Below, piece after piece: positions 30,001 to 41,128 of a DNA stretch of 56,258 bases. The notes beneath the pieces were generated by a model, which did not search any database, was not told the origin of the DNA, and saw only the letters and a list, made by a program, of their open reading frames with translations. The translations under genes were made by a program, and so were the position numbers. Source of the stretch: Oppiella nova (lineage: Eukaryota > Arthropoda > Arachnida > Sarcoptiformes > Oppiidae); the NCBI GenBank assembly GCA_905397405.1, contig CAJPVJ010000033.1, positions 2,014 to 58,271 of the forward strand, written 5' to 3'. Each line of letters begins with the position of its first letter. The first letter of the stretch is position 1.

Positions 30001-31173
30001 CTTAAACTGTAAACTAAGTCTCGATTTTTTCTCATAATCTTATTATAAATTGATATCATTTTTCAAAACTGCTCTCTTCTGCCAGATTTAGTGCCTTATA
30101 AAAAGAGTTCATTTCTAAACTCTAGCCCTTCTTTATCTCTATCTCTATCTCTTTCGTATTGAGCATACTTTTGATGCAATTTTTTTGAGCGATACTTTAA
30201 TTTCAAAACTATTAATAATAAATGAAGATTTTTTGCACAATTTTTGAGTGAATAGACGTATAAATTGTTCGTCTGTTTAATGAGCCATAAATTCAAATCA
30301 GAAAATATGATTACTTGCAAAGAGAAACACTTTTGGCTCCATATATTTCATCTGATTTTCTTTTATTAGTGAAGTGTATGTTCGCTAATAGCGTTAATAA
30401 CAGTCAAACCCCTCAACCCCTCACTCTATTATATAAGTCTAGCAAATATAAGATTGTATTCAAAATGACTTTTTTTGTTCAAGAATTGAAAGAATAAGTT
30501 ATTTATTATATTATTTTTTGTTTATTGCAAATAAAATGAAAATATGCTTTTTTAATAAATTGCAGAATACGTCCAAATGGCAGCTATAATATCATCTCTA
30601 TTTGAGTTGAGTTGGTCTATGGCTTCGTATAACAGAGCACTGAGGAGATCAACTCCAAGCAAACTGAATGTCTCGCGAATGGCAACCATAACACACTTCT
30701 TATGGCGGTTCTGCACAATCGGATCCAGGGTTTTAGCGATCGCTCTCTTTATAAGCGAATATAGCTATTGGGTGTTTCCCGTGGCTATTGGCCACTGGGG
30801 TATTATGACCATCTGGATCATGCACCAACAAACCAGATTCTGTGACAGTGAGAGGGGTGATGCCCGACCTTGTCACGAATACCTGTTCAATATGATAGTG
30901 GGCGCCATTTACCTCATCTGTTTTCTCAACGTTAAGGACGAGCCCACCCGCTATAAGTATCTCTCCTTTTACACGATAGTATTGAGTGAAAACATCTCAT
31001 TCATCATATTATGGTATATACGGAGTGATGCCCTCAAGTGGTATCACACGCCAGCCTTGGCTACCGTTTTGGGAGCATTTGGTTTAGGAATGCTTTTTAT
31101 GTTCATTTACTACTGGTTTCTGCACCCAAACGGTAGACCCCTTTGGGTCAATCGTGCGGCGCGTTGTTGTTAA
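24657..31173 (+). CDS. XK-related protein (XKR4/6/7-like)
   Basis: Six exons with matching phases: 24657-24973, 25156-25566, 25719-25835, 29437-29581, 29652-29814 and 30566-31173 (586 aa). The first ATG (MVVLNELVELQ) is used, although an AG at 24641-24642 suggests an upstream exon. The N-terminus of about 170 residues is hydrophilic and His/Gly-rich. Multi-pass membrane segments follow, beginning near GILSAIFTIISLMSYVIDIG. XK-family landmarks are SFIQCAPQMVLQIYLL, the paired helices around FLWRFCTIGSRVLAIALF, HWGIMTIWIMHQQT, NVKDEPTRYKYL and the terminal FMFIYYWFLHPNG. XK-related proteins sit in the plasma membrane; some (XKR8, CED-8) are caspase-activated phospholipid scramblases. Here the chain stops 12 residues after the HPN motif (ending RAARCC), so there is no long C-terminal tail of the kind cleaved in XKR8. 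The gene lies antisense inside ninein intron 2. Confidence 0.9.
25836..29436 (+). other. XKR intron 3 (3.6 kb)
   Basis: AT-rich intron. It contains an (AG)n microsatellite at 27001-27039 and a minus-strand open frame at 28192-28389 with a non-repetitive peptide (around SRESVVTLETGIQ). That frame has no usable donor and does not fit ninein splice phase. Nothing else is supported. Confidence 0.6.
27001..27039. repeat. (AG)n microsatellite
   Basis: About 39 bases of AG dinucleotides within XKR intron 3. Seen directly. Confidence 0.9.
30134..30151. repeat. (TATCTC)3 short tandem repeat
   Basis: Three copies of TATCTC in the fifth XKR intron, followed by an imperfect CTTTC. Confidence 0.7.
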
Positions 31174-31353
31174 GCGCGGATTATCCGATTAACTCCTGAC
31201 GCCAACAATGCATACAAACTAATGCTCAATATTTACATAATATACACAATACCGGTACAACATATTGTCTTATATTATATATAACTTCGAGTTCAAGACT
31301 GACTGACAAAACAAAAGCAAAACTCATTTTGATGTTAGTCTTGGAAACTAATG

Positions 31354-31359
31354 AATAAA
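31354..31359 (+). terminator. Poly(A) signal of the XKR gene
   Basis: AATAAA lies 181 bases after the XKR stop codon and before the minus-strand ninein exon 2. A second AATAAA-like run near 31533 is an alternative. Confidence 0.45.
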
Positions 31360-31776
31360 GTTTGAGAAGATATGTAAACAAAATACTCGCATCACTCACT
31401 CATAACGCTATTCACCATTATTTGTCTTTTTAAGGACTAATTTCTTACATCAACTCAAAAAACATAATACAAAGCATTTCTAGTCATATAAGCATTTAGT
31501 TGTCTAATATATTCTCATTTTAAATATATTTCATTTAATAAAATTGTATAAAATTAGGTTTTACTCATTTTTATATATAAATTAATTCACATATGATTAA
31601 TATAATTATCAATTAACTTTTGTCTGATTTTTGAAAAAAAAACTTTTTTAAATGAAAGATTAAAATTTTGTAAACAGTTCCTGACTTTGTATGTATATAA
31701 TAGCAGTGTTGGAAAGCAATGTAAATGAAATGATAAGAAGCAATAAATTATTACTAAAAAGTGATTCATGTCTTAC

Positions 31777-33182
31777 CCGGTCCTGTCCGGGTCGAGAGTG
31801 GACAGGTATGCTGAGGGCATGTTGTCGAAGAAGGAGGTCTTGTGTGGTTGCAGTAAATTATTATTGTTGTTATTCTCATGACTATTGGGCTCCAAATCAT
31901 TGATACGATTGCATTGGGATTGCGTTAGACTAGAGATGTTTGGTTGAGAAGCACTTGGAATATGAGTGCATTCTTGTGGTAATTGCATTAAATTGACGCC
32001 ATTATCACTATTATGGGTATCACTGGTGGTGTCATAGAGTGCAGTGTCGTGTTGAAAGAGGCCGTCCAGAAACTCATCAAAGCTGACCCTCCCGTCCTGA
32101 TCTGAATCCAATTTGTCAAACAACTGCTCTATTATCTCACGATTAATGTCAACCATTCCTATGTGTTCGCAAACCCTATACAAGTCGTCGATATTTAGAT
32201 ACCCATTACTCCCGACCCCCAGACGCTCCCAAATACTCCTTAAATACTGTTCGGTATTCATGTCGTGGATACTATTTTGAAGACTATTATTGTTGGACTC
32301 ATTATTGTTGTCGACATACGAGTGGACGCTCTTCACGTCGTTTCCATCGTTGGTCTCAACGCGCGATCGATGCTCTTCTTCGCCACTGTTTTCGGTTTGA
32401 GTCAAAAGAGATACAAATATTTCCTTAAAGTCGTCGAAATTAATCTAAAAAAGTAAAGAAATTATAGTAAAAACACGAATTAATTAAAGCGTAAAAAATG
32501 AGGTAATATTTTTAGATTTGTGTGAAAAGTGATAATTGAATGACTAATTAATTTCTAAAATAAGACTATATTCGACCTAATATTCCCAAATAATAACAAG
32601 ATTTTTCAAATTACTTTTAAATTATAGTGAAATTAATTAAATCGTGAAATAAACCAATGATTACATGCACTCACTTTCCATTTGAATTTCTGTCGTTTAA
32701 AACCATTTATTATATAATTATATATTAAATTAATATTCACTACTCTATAGTACAGTATTCTTATACTTATTAGACTTAATGGCAAAAGAAAATATGAAAT
32801 AATAATAAATGAGATGAAAGTCTTCCGAAAAGAAGGAAGAAATTGATTGAAACTATAAATGAAAGCTTTGAGTGCTTTAAAGAATAAATAGAAATAAATA
32901 AAGTTTTTAATTCAATTGAATGACTATTTGTCACAACATATGGACTAATACTGTAAAAACTTGTTGGAAGTGTTCGTGTTGGTGACTTACTTTGGCGATG
33001 ATATCATTGCCAATTAAGTTGGTGATGATATAATTAGTCTGTGTGTCATCCAACTGCAATCGCATACATAGGTTGAAGAGCTCGTCCTCACCCAAGAGTC
33101 CGGTGCCGTAGAGATCGCACGAATTGAACACTTGGTATAACTGTGCGACATATGTGTCGTCTCTATCGATATCCGCATTCAT
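31777..33182 (-). CDS. NIN: Ninein family protein, exons 1-2 (EF-hand N-terminus)
   Basis: Exon 1 (33182-32991) starts MNADIDRDDTYVAQLYQVFN and encodes an EF-hand (loop residues 23-34, DLYGTGLLGEDE). Exon 2 (32444-31777) continues INFDDFKEIF, then an Asn/Ser-rich spacer, then two more EF-like motifs: GVGSNGYLNID, and DSDQDGRVSFDE at residues 177-188. The order and wording follow the vertebrate ninein N-terminus (FDTTGTGSLGQEEL; HFDQFKEAL; FFYGLF versus FLDGLF here). The first loop has Tyr at position 3 and is probably weak. The last loop has all Ca2+ ligands (D1, D3, D5, E12). An AG immediately before the CAATG start hints that a non-coding 5' exon lies upstream. Exon 2 ends in phase 2 and joins exon 3 at 11343, so this gene encloses the XKR gene on the other strand. 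An ATG slightly upstream cannot be ruled out, but this one fits the family length. Confidence 0.88.
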
Positions 33183-33511
33183 TGCTATAATGTTTTACAT
33201 ATTAAATGACAAAATGAGTGAATAGTGAATGGTTTGTATGGATTGTATGGATTGAGTGGAGTGTTGAGCACATGAATCAACTGAACCAACATTGATGGCT
33301 AGTTGTGTAATAGTGTAATACTGTTGATAATATGATAATATGGTTGATAATAAAGGACTGCGACCTACTTTGGCTTCAATTTCACCGATAGCTCACATAA
33401 TATAACAATAATAATGTTATATTCATTCGTTATATTCATTAGTTGAATGAATTTCAGTTTCAAAGTCATACGATTCAGGTTAGCGTTAGATTAAGAAGTG
33501 TCTAATATATA

Positions 33512-33540
33512 GAACTGTAGGAACTGTAGGGAACTGTAGG
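33512..33540. repeat. GAACTGTAG tandem triplication
   Basis: Three near-identical 9-10-base units in a row, upstream of the ninein start codon. Seen directly; no function implied. Confidence 0.75.
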
Positions 33541-36515
33541 CAAAGTGTGTATTGAATGCAATGCATCGCTAGTTCGGGTCAGTTAGCGCTCATACCTATC
33601 ATAAGCTGACAACAGTTTCAGGTTATTGGCCCATAACTGCTACCATTGCTAACTGCTTCCAACAAATCACATTTGAAGCTTACTTTAACACATTTGACCC
33701 AAAATACAAAATATTCTTCAAATAAAAGTTTTTATAATAATTGTTTCATGAGTATATGACTTGACACTAGAGTTGGAGTACACTGTAGTCTAGTTGTAGC
33801 ACAGAGTAGGATAAGTCTACAGCACTCCACATATTAGGCTAAATGTTCATACGTTTTATGCCATTCACATGAAATCCACACAATAATAATCATTCATATG
33901 ATTAGCATAAAGGAAGTACAATCATATTCACCATTCATTGGTGTCGAGAAAAAACAAAAACTTCTTCACTTCACACTCAGAGCCTTAATGTTTGTCCTTT
34001 AATATTAAAAACATTATACATTATAGACACAATTAAATGCCAACATTTTGTAACATCACATTAACATTATAAGCTTTCAAACAAGATTCTGATAGTATTT
34101 TAAATTTGCACTTTATTTGCATTTATTTAATTATAATTACAATAAAACACAACTGAATGCATAAAAGCACAAAAGAGTTGCTGTTTTATAATAATTTCAT
34201 ATTTCGATGACAACCTTTAGGCCGTTCACTACTATGCGGACGAATAGGACGAGAATTAATTGTGAAAACTGTGAAACAGGTGTACGATTGCATCGATTCG
34301 TATAATACTTGTACGAAACAGTGTTGAAAGCAAATATCCAAATATTGTATAAATGAATAGTTGGAAAACAACACTATTATCGCCCGAATGAACAATAGAT
34401 TACATGAAAAGAGTATATTTATTATTAGGTTTATGTGAGCCCTCTATCACTATATTCTGTCCGTACATACAGTGATGTGATCGGTGTTTGTCGATGTGTT
34501 GGGTGTGATCTCTCTATGTCTATCTATTATGAACTCACTATTACCTGAATAAATGTATTTTATTCAATATTTTAGTAGTCGTGTGTTGTAAATGTTTCTA
34601 TAGTAACAACATTTTAGATAAATTAAGCTTTTGGTCAATTCATATGCAATTCGCTGTAAGACATGAAAGACATGATTCACTTTTCAACATGTTTTCCACG
34701 GCCTTCGCAACTCCTTTCACACCAATTAAAACCTTTGTCTCTGCCATCACTTCAACTCTTCTTCTGGTTCAAGGATAACATCACTCATATGAACCAAATT
34801 CTAGTTTCTTTTCTGAACATATCACACCAAACGATCATTTTTTGCTATTATATGCTATCATTATATTCCTGTTTTCCATTCCCAACTTCGCTTCAACTTA
34901 ATTATTGATTTTTATAAGTTATATGTTATTTCCATTTAATGACAATTCGTGTATAAATTTTCAATGCTTAGAGAAAGTAAGAATTTATTCTTAATAATAT
35001 GTGCTTTCATTGTATCAAACTATGAAATTCAATCCGATAATTATAAAGAAAACGAAATCTATTGAGTGAGACAAATGTCAGTTCATATTATTGTGTGTTT
35101 GTGTATTAAATTAAATTTTAAGCTACACTCACAACAATATGATATTAAATCGATTAGACTTTTATGTTTTTCGTACACTTAGATATGACATGAAATGTAA
35201 ATACAAATATTTTTAAATTCTATTAATATTCAAATATATTTAAACCTATTAAAGAAAATGTCAAAATTTGAAATTTTAAATATTCTTAAAATAAATCTTA
35301 TTTTTCTTAAATTTAAAGCTTAGATAAAATATTTCTATAGTATAAAACATGTTAAATTATTTATAGCGCAAAATTAATGAAGTTATAATTATTTTTATGT
35401 ATCAATAAGTTTTAATAACCTATAATTAATTTAAAACAAAATTGAAAAAGGAAACTAGAGCTCATGAGATATTTACTTTTAAAATGTTGTAATTTCTAAT
35501 TTAAAAAGAGTAAATATTAGACTTATTGCTTAATATTTTTAAAACCTTCAGAAAAAACATGTAATTTTACAACGGTATATTTATATTTTGGAAATAAGTA
35601 GGATATAAACATTTTTCCATTATTTAAGTTAAATGTCTTGCAATTTAAAGGAAAGGAAAATTGGATATGAATTGTAAACTGAGGTTATTTACTATTTCTT
35701 ACCTGAAAATAAAACCGTACCAATGTTATGCAATTCATATAGATAATGGAAAATTTGCGAAATTATATGAACATGGCATTGATATAATTATACGTTTGTC
35801 CCAAAATAAATTCAAAATAGCTTTTGAAAAATAGAGAAACACCTATTGAATACAAAAAGTTTAAAAATAATGCCTTACCTATGACCGGAGCATACTGTAG
35901 ATGTATTCAACAGGAGATGAATATTTAAATATTGTGTTTAAACAATTAAAAACAATATATTCAAAACACTTGAATATGAGTTGACCCGAAGTTGAATATT
36001 AGGAAAAGGGTAATTAAGTGGCATACATGCATACACTGCATATACAGTACAGTATGTGTGCACTCACTCATCCACAACTTCTTCACAAAAACATATTTTA
36101 AATGTAAATCTTTTTAAGGGTTAGTCTTTTTTGCATACACTTTTTATATATTAATACCTTTTGTTTTTCTAATTTTGTCCTCACTTTAAATAATATACTA
36201 AAAAGTTAATTGCAACCAACAGTCAAAACAAACTTGTTTTTGAGTTTAATGGAGTTTAATGTTTATACCACTTGTAATGATTATGATTTTTTTATATCTT
36301 TCATGACATTTGTAATGATTTTGAATTTTATATATTTTTTGGTTACCTTAAATATCTAATATTAGATTTAATTTTAATATACCGTATGATTTATATTGTA
36401 GTAAATATTATTCACACGAAAACAATTATTTTGTCTGTTGCTATAATGAATTGCTTGTATTATTGAAATGCATATTAAGCACTCATTAAATCAGCTACTA
36501 CCTATACTATACAGT

Positions 36516-36532
36516 ACTATACTATACTATAC
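36516..36532. repeat. (ACTAT)n short tandem repeat
   Basis: ACTAT repeated three times plus two bases. A matching short ACTAT run occurs at about 4144-4160. Confidence 0.7.
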
Positions 36533-36776
36533 TTTCTTTGCTGTAAACCCATTTAACACACGTTTGAATTGCATTTAATGATTGAGTGAAAGAGATATTA
36601 TTCCATGTTTTTCAATGATAATTCAATGTCAAAAAACATGGCAAAGTTTTTTAGACTCAATTGTTTAGTAATTTAAATGTATACTATTTTGTGATGTATT
36701 TTGAAGGGCAACTGGTTTTCAAGGATAGGCATAGGAATGAATGGCACACAGAATCGCTAGACTTAACGTCAAGAAT

Positions 36777-37455
36777 TTAGACGATATTCGGTATAAAATG
36801 TTTTCGCAGAAAATATCTTACATTTATTGTAGAGTTAATTAGAGGTTGTTTTGAAGCCAAATATATCATATCGTTGGCGATGCAATCAATTACTCGAATC
36901 GACTCCAGAAATGATAAATTGTTGTCTAAAATCCCTCTGAGTTTTGACTTCACTGAGAGAATCGATTCAATAATACTCTATAGACTTAAGCTCTTCTTTA
37001 TTGATATAAAATATAGAAAAATATTGAATCAATTGATAATAAATCCTAAGATCGAGATTAGAAGCCCAACTCAACAACTAAATTCTTGTTTCAAATCAAA
37101 TCAAAAGTTTCGTTTTTACAATATTTATTTACAATATATTTTTAAATATATAAATAGCTTTCATAAACATACGGAAATTACAAATAAAAATTTGCATAAG
37201 ATATTTATTTTCTCTAACAATTAAATAATTAAAAACATATGCATTCAACAAACATAATAATCAAATAATCAAAAGTTAGATCATTTGATAAATTTATATA
37301 AAATTATTAACTCAATATTTCATTATCCAGAGATCATCATTTGATAAATTCAATTGTTTACCAATCGATAATTTGTAAAGATTTTGCGTGTAAAATGTCA
37401 TCTCTTGGGTCACGAGTCTAACCATTGGATGAAAAGTAAATATAATTAATAATTA

Positions 37456-37495
<40 letters not shown>

Positions 37496-40490
37496 AACCC
37501 GTGTTGAGGTCCGCCGTCTTTTTGTATTTGAAGTCTTTCCAAATGAGTTCTGAGAACCTCTTTGACAGTGTTATGGATTTGTTGGAATAGTTGGAGCAAA
37601 TCGTTAGCTGGAAGTGAGTCTTGAATATTGTCGTGCAATCGCATCAAATGCTGAGATATAGCCTGAAATGGTGGTGAAGGGACGGGTGCTTTGGCCACCC
37701 ATTTGGAGAGATGCGATTCAGCGATCTCTCGGACAACTGCGATAACTTTTTCTGGAATTTTGATGATATGCTCGGAATATAATCGTATGATTTCATCGAA
37801 ATGTTTACACATTGATTGGTGTTTAGGCGGTAAAAGTGTTTCAAAATGTGATTTAGCAATAGGTATACAAACAATAACTAATTGTAAACAACGCGACGAT
37901 ATAATAAGTTTGCGGGCAGTTATAGTCTTAAGGCCGGCCACTTGTAGAGCCCCCGCGCCTAACACTAATTGAGCGGTTCTTGAATTGAAGAGCTTTAAGA
38001 TATCCAACAATCGGGTCAACAGATCGGGACTCAAAGACTTGATTTGTTGGGCGCACTCGCAGTACTCGATAAGTGTTTTAATCAAAACGATTACAACATT
38101 GACGACAACAAACTTCTGGTTCTTGACTAAAACAAATGACTTTAACTTTTGGTTATTCTCTTCATTGGCTCTCGAGTTTCGTTTGGTTTCATCGAATTCG
38201 TATCGTCGGTCTATGAGTTGATTGACTAGATCTTGAAACTCATGGCTCACCGAATCAACGGATTTCCACTGTTCGATGTCCAGCGACGAGTTGATCCGCT
38301 TTTTCCTTTCGTCGTGGAATTTGGTCGCAAACTTATTGGCCTGAGTTTGCAGCACAAGCTTCAGGTTAGGACTCCTTCGGCCGCATATCTGTTGACAACT
38401 ATCACTAAAATCTTCGATTGATTTGTTGAGCCGAACGAACTCATTAGGGGTGAGCCGATCGAGTCCGCCCTCTTTTGCTCGCGACTCGACTACATGAGCG
38501 CATCGGTTGTGCGCGAAATCACAGATACCACACAATGACTCCTTTAAATTAGTACTCAATTCGATGGAATCGCTCTCTAATAAGATTTTTATAGCGTCTA
38601 CAGACGTCTCGCCAACAGTTGCCTCCAATTCTCTGCTCTTCTCTTCACTATAAGAGCGTTCGGTTATGGCATTCAATCCATTAGACATCACATTATAGAC
38701 TGAATTAATCCGTTTCAGACATTTGAGGAGATTATCAAACACTTTATTCAATAGTGTAATCCATTTGGAAAACTCCAAAACCCTTAACTGGTCGAAGAGA
38801 CTGCCATCAAATCGTTGTCCAACTTCTATGTTGTCTTCAGAAGAAAGCGCTTCAATGACTGTCTGTTTGACACCAGCTTTGATGGCAGTGTTGGCCTCTT
38901 CTCGGAAAGCATCCACGAAATTAAATCGTTGCAAACGAACCATTCCGTAGATTATAGATAAAAGTTTTTCCTCATCCATGAGATGGATGTCATCTTCACT
39001 ATCAAACGGTCGGTTCCATTCAGCCGTCAGATATTTAATAAACTCTTCGTTCATCATCTGATCGATCACTTTCTCAATTTCCATGAGTTGTAGTTTAAGA
39101 TGTCTTTGGGTTTAATCAATAAAATAATTATTTATATATTAAAATTTTTTTTGAATGTATGGACAGACCTGAAACTATGTACTCCACAGAGTTCTTGTGC
39201 CACCACTTCCTGTGACGTAGAGATGAGATCAAGAGCTCCGGCAAAGTCTAGAGTCGACAACAAGAGTTGGATCGTTGGTTGCGTTTGATGAACGGTTGCC
39301 ATTAGATGGATCTTATTATACACATCTTTGGTATTGTTCCTGATTTTTGTTAACTTTATATTCTTAAGACTCGGTTCTATTAAGCAGTTCTCCAATCGAT
39401 GACACTTTTTGCGCAAAAGAGTCACTTCTTTGATTGTCCTCTTCAACTGTTCCATCACTGTATCCATTGTTGACATCACTTGGAAAAAGTTCTTCGATTT
39501 CAATGATATCTGTTTCGCCAGATTCTCCTCAACTATATCTAAATACTCGGAGAAATTCCTCTGAAGCTCTTTCATGGCTTCCTTTGCGATGGGATTCCAT
39601 TTGGTGGGAGACGTCGGACAACTGGTCAGCACTTCTTTGTTCGTACAGAAAGACAAAACCGTCTTAAATGTGTCGATATTTTCTAAATTAAATTCTGTGT
39701 TAAAAAATATTTTGGGAACAAAAGTGTCGGCACTTCTGGTCTGCGACTGTGTCTGCAGTGACAACGACTCGCTTCGGCTCCGGAGTCGTTGTCTTCGGTT
39801 CCGTTTCAGCACTCGTTTGATGTATTGATCGAAATGCGAATGAGATATCTTTGGATGGAATGGACTCTGGAGTACAGTCGGTGTGTCCACGAAGTGATTG
39901 CCCCACTCTTTGGTGAATATCGTCTCGTAATAACTGCGAGATTTTGACGGATCGTTCAGAACTGATGCCAAGTTCTGCGACGAGGAGTAGACACTCCATG
40001 TCTGCAGACTATCACTGATTACGTTGGGCTTCGGCTCCAACCGATTGTCCAATAAATAGGCATTTGATTCAAACAACTCGTTACTCGACGGCAGAGGAAA
40101 TGGACTTCTCTTGGAGATGGACTTCGCCTGTCGTTGGCGTCGGCTCTCAGTATCCGTTGCTATGATTTGTTTGCCGTTTTCCTTCACTTCATGGATCAGT
40201 TTATGAGACAATTGTCTGGATTTGGTCTGATTTGGGAATATATGACACTTGACAATATGGGACTCGTAGTCACGATCGGACACACCTTCGACGGGCAGTG
40301 AAGAGCAGATGCCATTTGGTCCATATCTGCACACATAAGAGCCGCCCTCACGAGTGGAGTGGACATCGCGTAAGTGTCCACTGAATTCATTGGGACTCTC
40401 GAAGACGTGATCACTGGTCACACATATCGCACACCTCTTCCAACACCTGTTGGCGTCATTCATGACACCATTGCTGGTGTTGGAAGTCAT
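36777..40490 (-). CDS. VPS54: VPS54, GARP complex subunit, with N-terminal zinc fingers
   Basis: Exons are 40490-39169, 39103-37499, 37417-37362 and a tentative last exon 36952-36777 (TAA). The first three join in phase and read through HSF-R-HLKLQLMEIEKVIDQM, which matches the VPS54 junction HSFRHLxxQLxELEKLIDKM. Other family landmarks are TWSVYSSSQNLASVLNDP (about residue 164), KIHLMATVHQTQPT, FNSRTAQLVLGAGALQVAGL, LPPKHQSMCKHFD, DGGPQHG and VTQEMTFYTQNL. VPS54 with VPS51-53 forms the GARP tether for endosome-to-Golgi retrograde vesicles. Residues 20-44 (C20, C23, H39, H44) and 54-83 (C54, C62, H78, H83) form a C2H2-like pair absent from human VPS54; I recall a similar start in insect orthologues. 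The last exon is placed by a CTCTCAG acceptor and weak likeness of LRGILDNNLSFLESI to human LKGLKDLDLNMAEIW; the tail after it is uncertain. Total about 1052 aa. Confidence 0.92.
37458..37493. repeat. (AG)n microsatellite in a short VPS54 intron
   Basis: 36 bases of AG on the plus strand, that is CT on the VPS54 coding strand. It fills almost half of the 81-base intron 37418-37498 and starts a few bases after the 5' splice site. Confidence 0.9.
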
Positions 40491-41128
40491 GTCCTGATGA
40501 ATGGTGTCTTAAATGAACCACAGATTGAGTGCACTATAGATGTGAAGAGAGTTTGGTTTCTCCGGAGAGACGAGTGGTTGACAAGCAGTCATAACAACAA
40601 TACATTCACTCATTCACTGATTCAATGCTGACTCGACACCAGTCTCTCATGTGTTGTCAACAAACCCTCACTCACTATAAGTCACTCATAGACCACACAC
40701 TCATACACTGCCTCTACTCTACTCTTACAGTGTATTCACTAATCATTTCCAAATTCATTCACAAAATTGTGTTTCAATATTAATTCAATCAATTGCTTTC
40801 ATTTGATACATGAGTGACATTATATCATTGAACTCATTGAATGTATATTGCTTTCAAAATAATGTTTATTTACACTTTTGTTGTAGAAATACAAAACTTA
40901 AAACCAATTGAATGGGAAATATAACTGCTTGGATATAAAGTTTATGTTCTTTTGGATAAAATCATGTAAATCTAAAAATAGTGTAAAGAAATAGTTAAAT
41001 ACAAAAATTAATGAAATAAAACATTGATCTTAATGTGGTTTATTATATAATATGAGTTACTGTTATGTATTGAATAATAAATATAAAGTGCAGTCATTTA
41101 TCGATACATTTAAATCGCTATTAAATAT
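40491..41128. other. Spacer between BRD7/9 and VPS54
   Basis: About 640 bases separating two minus-strand genes. The BRD7/9 side is AT-rich and carries its probable poly(A) signal. The VPS54 side (40500-40740) is richer in CACTCA-type sequence and probably holds the VPS54 promoter. No gene is seen. Confidence 0.6.
41039..41044 (-). terminator. Candidate poly(A) signal of BRD7/9
   Basis: TTTATT on the plus strand, AATAAA in the sense of the gene, 85 bases beyond the stop codon. Confidence 0.4.

Larger units (their letters stand above)
33183..36776. other. Spacer between ninein 5' end and VPS54 3' end
   Basis: About 3.6 kb of AT-rich sequence without a convincing gene. The first few hundred bases should hold the ninein promoter and any 5' untranslated exon, but no core promoter motif stands out. 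It contains three GAACTGTAG copies (33512-33540) and an (ACTAT)n run (36516-36532). A 69-codon minus-strand frame at 34186-34395 resembles nothing I know. Confidence 0.55.

Noticed and set aside
24600-31173. Idea of a defence or biosynthetic gene cluster in this window
   Set aside because: The genes are unrelated single-copy animal families on both strands with no shared pathway or spacing pattern.
34186-34395. 69-codon minus-strand frame upstream of ninein
   Set aside because: No known family; a faint transposase-like phrase near its end was not enough to call a mobile element.
36874-37224. 116-codon plus-strand frame
   Set aside because: Lies antisense to the VPS54 3' exons and is mostly AT-driven Ile/Asn/Lys/Phe.
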